Assembly: GCF_008728515.1 (NCBI RefSeq)
Contig: NC_044980.1
Location: forward strand, 62,245,590 to 62,309,589
Reading direction: 5' to 3'
DNA length: 64,000 nucleotides
Source of the DNA: Papio anubis
Lineage: Eukaryota; Chordata; Mammalia; Primates; Cercopithecidae
How positions within the stretch are numbered: position 1 is the stretch's first letter; every line of letters starts with the position of its first letter. A program made the translations under genes and the position numbers. Under the pieces are notes generated by a model. That model made no database searches. It was given only the letters and a program-made list of their open reading frames with translations, and was not told where the DNA came from. Shown here one piece after another: positions 57,476-64,000 of this stretch.

Positions 57476-59604
57476 TTTAGGTTTGTAATGGGAAAGAAAG
57501 TATAATAAAATGAAAGTAACACAAAGGGGAGATAACAAAACTCAAAAGATGATTATAATAGGAATCATGGAACTATGATCCCTGATGTTCTCTGATAATG
57601 ATAAATGGAAGATGCTTTGCACTTCTACTTTCTTTTTATTTCTGTGAATGAGATGTTCCGTATTCCATTTTCAAAACCATTATCAGCTAAAGCATTGAGA
57701 ATCCCTCCTTTCCAGGACAAAGTCTTCCTCCAACTGGGAGGGCAGTATATGGACAGTAAAAGGACTGTCTCACCAGCTGCAGTTCTCTCTGGGAATCCAT
57801 TAGAATTTTCTAGGATAACTCGGTACATATTATAAAAGGAAAATAAGGAGGATATGGAGGCCTAGGTATACTCCTAGCTCTTTTGGTTTTCTAATTAAAG
57901 TTGCTGGCAAAAACAGCGACCACGCCTTTCAGGAAAGAAGCTGCTTACAGCCACTGAGTGAGACAAAATACCAATATGGGTCAATTTTTGCTGTATCTGA
58001 GAATGGCATTTCTTATTAGAATCTAACAGGTAATCATCTCTAGGGCTGTCATACTTTTCTTCCAGTAGAGGCATCTCTTTCTGAGCACTGCTTTTTCTCC
58101 TGCCTGCATGGTTTGGTTTCTTAGTCTTGGCTGTCTATTTGCATTTTGCCTTTATATAAAGGGCTTCTATATGTTTTTTCCCTCTATTTGAGACAAGCCT
58201 TTCTCATTTTTATAGAAGTAGCTATAATATTTGAGGTGTATGATATAGCATTAAGAGAGAAGAAAGTAAACTAGTTTAATAAGCAGAGCTACTAATAACT
58301 TCCCAGTGACTTGGGAATTTATCCTTTTCTCCCAACTCCCATGGTCATGCCAGGAGTCACCGCCACATAACAATGATGGTGACTGATGGTATGGCAGTGC
58401 CCTCTGGGGCCAATCCATGACACACAAACTCAGCTCAATACTGCTTCACTTGCGCTAAATGCAGCCTCTGAGACTGGAGTTTGGCTCTGCTCCAAGGCCC
58501 CTTTCTGGCTTCTGTCCTGGAGTTTTTATATATGATCTGCAGGTGTTACTGATATAATTTGTCCAGGAGTTATATATGATGTCATGCTTACTAACCTAGA
58601 TTTTCCTGTGGTCAGTATAGTATAGGAGAAAACTGTAGAAATGATATTACTGATTACATAATAAAATAGCATCCTAGAAATAGCTTTGTGTGCCTGTTCC
58701 TGAAATGAGAGCATATGGTTATCACTAATTTAGAGTTGCCTTTGAGAATTAATTTAATTTGGAATAAGAGATCCAGACAGTATTTAGCATCAAACATATG
58801 ATTATAATTTTAGAATTATGAAGAGAGAAGGTTCTACCTCAGTGCATTTTAGAGTTAAGATGCTTTAGAGAAGATAGAGGAGGTTGACTTGAGATGGTCT
58901 GAGATGAGCAGACGTTATGGATTGAAATTAAGGATGGGTCTTAATAACTGAATGAAAACATGTTTTTCTTGGTCATTGTGTTGACTTGTGAAATTTATTC
59001 CAAGCACTGCGAACATCTACTGTCTCCACTTTTCTATCCTAAAACCAATCTAGGTGGTGAATGGAATATACTAGGGCAAGTGTCAGTAGAGTGACTTCTG
59101 GGAATATAATATGACTTCATGTTACAATGACTAGAAAATGGCTTCACTTGGGGGTTTCAATGTATTTAGGTTTATAATTTAAATATATGAAAAGAAAATT
59201 AGAAAAAAAAACACCTTCGTGTAAATTTTAACACCATGTGCTTTCATGATTTGCTTATAACCAAACAGAAACATGAGGAGAAAACGGTCTTTGGGATCCT
59301 TGGAGTTAATAATATTTGTGGCAACTCCCATCTTTGTTACATAATATCTTCTTCCCTTCCAAAGAACTATGAGAAGTCTGGTAAAAAAAATTCAGGAAAG
59401 CTGAATTAAATGAAATGTTCTAGAAAATGAGCCAGGACATTAGACTGGATGTGGATGCTTTCTGTCCCTAAAATATCTCATCCTTGTTTTTACTTCTCTT
59501 GTTCTCCAGCTAGCTTGTAGACAAAAATACTTCCTTATACAAATTGTTTTTTAACTCAAAATAATTTGGATGTTCTCAGTTGTAGCAGTAATAATGAAGT
59601 TTCA
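57476..59604. other. Repeat-poor single-copy DNA
   Basis: About 2.1 kb with no recognised transposable element. Frames of 76 (57605-57835 plus) and 67 (57625-57828 minus) codons overlap and neither has a known domain. The part at about 58330-58520 is GC-richer. Confidence 0.4.
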
Positions 59605-59850
59605 AATATGTAATATATATTGAGCATCTTCTATATGTTAGATATTATTATTTTACATATATGATTTTGAATTCTTAGCAAATCTTAGGTTAGTTAGTGT
59701 TTTTCCTGTTTTACAGATTTGAGAAAGCCGAAGCGCACAGAGGTTATTGTGCTCAGGTTTGTACAGATGGTAAGTGATAAAGTAGAGATCTGAATACAGG
59801 TCTGATTGGTTCTACATCTGTGCTGTTTCCATGACACCTTACTGCCTTTC
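59605..59850 (-). mobile_element. MIR SINE, reverse
   Basis: 'tattgagcatcttctatatg', 'ttttacagatttgagaaagc', 'gaagcgcacagaggtta' and 'agatctgaatacaggtctga' follow the reversed MIR order. Confidence 0.8.
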
Positions 59851-59904
59851 TTAGTAACATATAATACTCATTTGTTTACAGTAAACAAGCATACCACACT
59901 CTCT

Positions 59905-60075
59905 CAGTTAATCCAATAATAATACTGCAGAAGCTATTTCTGCCTTGTAGTAGAGAAATTAAGAAATCGAAGTCCAGGAAATGGAAGGATGTTCCCAAGT
60001 TTACTCAACTAGAAAGGAACACAATTTGGATCTGAATTCAAATCATCAGGATTCTCATCTCCAATGCTTCAAACT
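59905..60075 (-). mobile_element. Second MIR fragment, reverse
   Basis: 'tagagaaattaagaaatcga', 'gttcccaagtttactcaact' and 'tttggatctgaattcaaatc' again follow the reversed MIR core, immediately downstream of another MIR in the same orientation. Confidence 0.6.
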
Positions 60076-61049
60076 TAGCTTGGCCCGCAAGACTGCAGAT
60101 TGGCAGGCAACTTTAGATAATGCAATTTCCAAGTAGTAAATGTTGCTGCTCTTTCAAAAGTAATCAGAACAATTAAAAGGAGAAACCACTTAGCAAATAC
60201 CTACTTGCTGACCTTTTTCTTCACTTTGTAGTCAGTTGAATTTAAGTTTAATTTAGTGTTTGCCTCCAATCAAAGAATTACACTGAGTGTCTTTTTAAGA
60301 AAGGTTTTCTCTCAAAGGCTACATTCCTATAGCAAAGATGCAAACAAGAACACAGAAAAATTTATGACTGTAAAAGAAAATAAAAAGTCCCAGGATGCAC
60401 TGTATAAAATCTGGAATAAACACATCTGAGTCTGGCAAATCAGCTCCTGGGAGTAGGCGACACAACTACACAGGCCGATAACTGCAGGGATCAATATTTA
60501 CTGGTCAGATGACAGTGGTGTGTGCAGTAAAAGCTGTTCTGGATGATTAACTCAGCTGATTAGCACAGCCATAGATGTTTTACTGAGAAGGAATATTTGT
60601 TGTATGCCCAGATTCCTCTTAATACAATTATTGGTAATTGCAATGTGTGTGTGAGTGTGTGTAGGACAGAGGGAGGGAGAAAGGAAGTGAACAGAGTGGA
60701 ACTATCAGGTTCCACAGGTTCAGCAAGACCTCCTAAAGAAGATAATGTGTATTATTTGCCTTTGATTTTAATTTTCATTCTTTCCTCAATTTGCTGAAAA
60801 TGTAAAGCCATTGTTGACTTACAAGTTGTAAAAGTCAATCATTATTTTGCTTGATTTCTTTGTAGCTTTTCGAGCTTGTTGATCATACGTTCACCTTTTG
60901 ACAAAATGCTTTTCTCTTGGCTCCTTGACATCCTATTTCTTCACTCATAATATCATTTACGGGCTATATTAATCTACGTTTTCCTTACAGGTTCCCATTT
61001 CCCCCCAAATAAGTCAATAATATAAAACCAACTGTACATTTAAAACACA
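60076..61049. other. Single-copy DNA with a short TG/GA patch
   Basis: No repeat family recognised apart from TG-rich and GGGA-rich text at about 60641-60685. A 66-codon frame (60597-60797) crosses that patch and has no domain. Confidence 0.4.
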
Positions 61050-61290
61050 AATAAATCTAAATATCAATCGAAGTAATAAAAGTGAATGAAATTCCTATTA
61101 AAAGACACAGACTCCCAAAATAAAATCAAACAAAAACATTAAAAGTACAAGGAAGGGCAGAGTTGTATTAGGGACATGCTAACAAAAAGTAGAAATTGTT
61201 ATACTAGCATAAAAAAGATTTAAGGTAGAAATTATTACCAAACACTAGGAAGGTTATATTTCTATATTGACTGAGAATTAAATTTATGAT
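61050..61290 (+). mobile_element. Ancient L1M, ORF2 endonuclease region
   Basis: Decayed forward L1: 'aaaagacacagactcccaaa' and 'ggaagggcagagttgtatta' correspond to the ORF2 endonuclease segment. No frame. Confidence 0.5.
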
Positions 61291-61344
61291 GAAAATATAC
61301 TTTCCACTAACAAATACATTTTTATATATTTGCTTGCTTGTTGT

Positions 61345-61400
61345 ATCGACTGACTACCTGATTAGAATGTAAGCTTTGCAAGGCAAGGAACATTGTTAGA
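61345..61400 (+). mobile_element. L2-like 3' fragment
   Basis: 'gattagaatgtaagctttgc' followed by 'aaggcaaggaacattgtt' resembles the L2 3' end; under 60 bases. Confidence 0.45.
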
Positions 61401-61654
61401 AATAAAGGAGAAGTTGCTGAACACAATGAAACCCAACTATAGTGAAGATTTTAACTGTCTTTGATGGGGTACCTGAAAGTCAAACAAAATGCAAAGAGAT
61501 AAAGGGGCTGGATAATATAATTAACAAAATTGGTTTATCAGATGTATGTTGAATGATGTCTCTTGCAACATAAAATTAAATAATTATTGAACGAACACTT
61601 ATTATAAACACCTGCTAGTTGAAATAACAAGACACTCTTGATTCTTAATATGCC

Positions 61655-61860
61655 AGGGAATCTGGCCTAGTTTGGAGGACATTGGAATCTTTTTTTCTGA
61701 GGAAATGGCTTTTAATATGAGACCTGGAGCATGCGTTGACACTTGAGTGAATGGTGAGAGAACATCTTTAAGAATGAGGAATAATGTGTGCAAAATATCA
61801 ACATGAAAAGATGTATGTTGACGTAAATGTCTATAAACTCAGAGAAATAGCGGGAATGCT
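61655..61860 (-). mobile_element. Ancient L2-like repeat
   Basis: 'tttttctgaggaaatggctt', 'tatgagacctggagcatgcg' and 'gaataatgtgtgcaaaatat' resemble the same old repeat text as the L2-like element at 42385-44790, on the same strand; highly diverged. Confidence 0.4.
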
Positions 61861-61999
61861 GAACACCAAATTGTCAGTACCAATTACCTTGGAAAAAAAG
61901 ATGCTTTCATTTACTATCCTATATAATTGTTTAAATGGTAAGATTATGGTGAGTATAAGCACTATTCAAAGTAAACAAACAAAGTCTACTGAATGCAAT

Positions 62000-62284
62000 T
62001 TTTTTTTTTTTTTTTTGAGACGTCTTGCTCTGTCACCCAGGCTGGAGTGCAGTGGCACGATCTCGGCTCACTGCAACCTCCACCTCTGGGATTCAAGCAA
62101 TTCTCCTGCCTCAGCCTCCTGAGTAGCTGGGATTACAGGCACATGCTACCACCCCCGGCTAATTTTTTGTATTTTTAGTAGAGACGGGGTTTTACTGTGT
62201 TAGCCAGGATGGTCTTGATCTCCTGACCTCGTGATCTGCCTCCCAAAGTGCTGAGATTACAGGCGCAAGCCACTGTGCCTGGCC
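62000..62284 (-). mobile_element. Alu (AluY/S-like), short internal deletion
   Basis: Reversed Alu from a T run to 'gccactgtgcctggcc'. About nine bases are missing at 'gtgatctgcctcccaaagtg' compared with a standard Alu. Perfect 11-bp target duplication 'ctgaatgcaat' at 61989-61999 and 62285-62295. Confidence 0.95.
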
Positions 62285-62449
62285 CTGAATGCAATATTGA
62301 TTGAGGATTAAATTTATGATGAAAATATTATCATGTAAAATATACATCAGCATACAAACTCAGGAGTGAAGACAGGTGAAAAATTCAGGTGAAGGTCAAG
62401 TTAATGAAAGGTGTCCATTTCAGAAGCTTTGATCTAGGGTGCTCCTCAA

Positions 62450-62667
62450 AAGTGGTTCTCTAAATTTAACAGGAATGCAGATCATCCAGGAATTGTATTA
62501 ACATGCAGATTAGGATTTGACAGGTCTTGTGCTGTGGCTTGAGGATCTGCATTATTAACAAGCTCCCAGCTGATGTCAATGCTGCTGGTGGTACAAGAAC
62601 CACAACCTTAAGGATAAAAGTTCCAGGTAATTATACTAGGCTGCCAGAATTAAGAACCACTGAGCTA
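62450..62667 (+). mobile_element. MER5-like hAT element(s)
   Basis: Text such as 'gtggttctctaaatttaaca', 'gaggatctgcattattaaca' and 'agctgatgtcaatgctgctg' follows MER5. A further 'agaaccactgag' end at about 62650 suggests a second partial copy. Confidence 0.75.
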
Positions 62668-62814
62668 GAATAGTGTCATTTTGTCTTTCTTTTCCTGTGC
62701 CTCTTTCCTATCTGTCAAACTATTTCTCCTCCTCTAAGTCTCAACTCATGGAAGGCTTTCAGATCGGTCAGGCCTGGACATTCTCTAATTGTGTTCCTCC
62801 AAAGTGTCCCAATA

Positions 62815-62975
62815 GCAGAGTTTCTCAAACTAATGAGCAAAAATTCCTCAGGTCATTATCAGACATGCAGCTTCCTGAGCCCAGCTCCAGAAGATAAGAA
62901 TTAACTTGGTCTAGGGTGGAAATCCAGATACAAGCTTCCAGGAAGATTCTGAGATAGCTGGTTCTGGAACTTAAT
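62815..62975 (+). mobile_element. MER5A-like hAT element
   Basis: 'gcagagtttctcaaactaat', 'acatgcagcttcctgagccc' and 'caagcttccaggaagattct' follow MER5A. The 74-codon frame 62673-62897 overlaps it and is not a gene. Confidence 0.72.
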
Positions 62976-64000
62976 TTAGAAATGTGTTCTTTCTATTCTA
63001 TCATCAAGTATGGTGTTCCATAGATATTTGGTATATAAGTGAGTGTATGTTCCCTTCCTCCTTTTACTTTGTGACTATAAAAGTTATAAATGCCTCATAT
63101 AGAAAACATGTAGATACTAAAAAGTATGGAAAAATAGAAAAATGTGACTGGTCATCCTACCACTGAAAGGCCAACATTTTCTGAAGTTTAACATATTTCT
63201 TTCAGATCCTTTTTCCTGAACATTTTGTTTCACTTGGCTTAGAACACATCGTGTATGTATTCTACCCTAAATACTTTTTGGCAATAGAAAAGATAAAGAT
63301 ATTTTTTGTAGCATCGCTCAGTTAAATGTATTGTTTCAAATGCTAAGTTGGACAGTCTTTCACACTTTTGCTTTTCTATGATTGACTCATTCTTTGACAG
63401 TAATTTATAAATAAATAAATACAAAAAACATTATTCCTTGAATTTGGGGATCCTGTATTTCATCTTCTCAATTCATGTTTTATCTCGTTAAAGATCATTC
63501 CAGATAGAAACAATTTCTCATTTTCCAGAAATTTGCAACAGAAGGATTTCCAGAAGTAGCCATTTTTTTTCCTACATAGTTAAATCACCATGATTTTTAC
63601 ATGTTAATTAAGACTTACGTGTTGCCTTTTTGACCTCTACCAAAAAACTGTGTCAAGATGTTGATATTTGCACAGCAGAATTATAAGGCAGGTGCTTGCA
63701 TACTGAGTACCCTAGAACTACTTTTGTCCTTGAAAAACCCAGCCAAAGGCATCATCTCACTTTTATCTCCACAAATCATGTTGTCTTCAAAAAGTTAGCA
63801 AAGCACAGAGAACAGGTGAGATGGAATTCTTTTCCTGCCAGCAATGTTGTATTTTATTTCTGTTACCTTTAAAAATAGTATATTAGACAACTTATCTCCT
63901 TATCCCTTTTCTTTTCCTTAGAGATAAACATAATTCACCTATTACTCTCCCTATTATATGCAGAGATAGGTTCAAAAGTTTTTTGTATTTTGAACTTATG
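62976..64000. other. Single-copy DNA; one weak ancient repeat
   Basis: No gene recognised up to the window end. Text at about 63075-63240 resembles the same unnamed old repeat suspected near 12745. Frames of 60-61 codons have no recognised domains. Confidence 0.35.

Noticed and set aside
61784..62122. 112-codon plus frame ending in Alu-like residues
   Set aside because: Its second half is reversed Alu, its first half old repeat text; no domain and no splice context.
1..64000. tRNA, rRNA, snRNA or microRNA genes
   Set aside because: Reading both strands by eye gave no convincing A/B box tRNA or snRNA-like sequence outside Alu and MIR; a tRNAscan/Infernal run would be decisive.

Overview
This window looks like primate nuclear DNA. 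It is AT-rich, dense in Alu and L1 copies and older mammalian repeats, and contains no gene I can defend. The best clue to the species is the Alu at 45733-46034. It carries five changes, relative to the human AluY pattern, that I associate with the AluYR lineage of Old World monkeys. I therefore read the window as cercopithecid (macaque, baboon or relative) rather than human or other ape. This rests on recalled subfamily patterns, not on a database search. No convincing multi-exon gene, tRNA, rRNA, snRNA, CRISPR array or origin was seen. Nearly all long open frames are shadows of Alu, L1 or simple repeats.

Layout. 0-12.9 kb: mostly single-copy DNA with scattered old repeats (MIR, L2-like, L1 3' ends, MER5-like), one Alu, a ~31-bp minisatellite (2861-3107) and two MLT1-like LTR pieces in opposite orientation (10.24-10.97 kb). 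12.9-18.6 kb: an L1 split by two tandem Alus, older L1 pieces, and a solo MaLR LTR with a clean 5-bp target duplication. 18.6-24.2 kb: repeat-poor, with the most GC-rich block of the window (21.4-23.95 kb). 24.2-28.9 kb: L1 remnants, mostly on the minus strand. 28.9-32.7 kb: repeat-poor. 32.74-33.67 kb: a large imperfect palindrome whose right arm was later split by an Alu. 33.96-39.4 kb: a nest of L1 copies of different ages plus an Alu and a hAT fossil. 39.4-46.9 kb: MIR and L2-like fossils, an exact 31-bp direct repeat, an MST-type LTR with an inverted partial duplicate carrying a G20 run, and four Alus. 46.9-50.9 kb: mainly unannotated. 50.9-57.5 kb: L1 of both orientations, a twin-primed L1 insertion and an MLT1-like LTR. 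57.5-64 kb: mostly unannotated with MIR, MER5-like and Alu copies.

The window does not encode a working system. What it preserves is a layered record of insertions, several of which can be ordered by nesting and target-site duplications. The structures least explained by known families are the palindrome at 32744-33669, the minisatellite at 2861-3107, the inverted LTR duplication at 42739-43204 and the exact repeat at 39958/40415. Repeat subfamily names come from recognising consensus features by eye; boundaries are usually good to about 5-30 bases.
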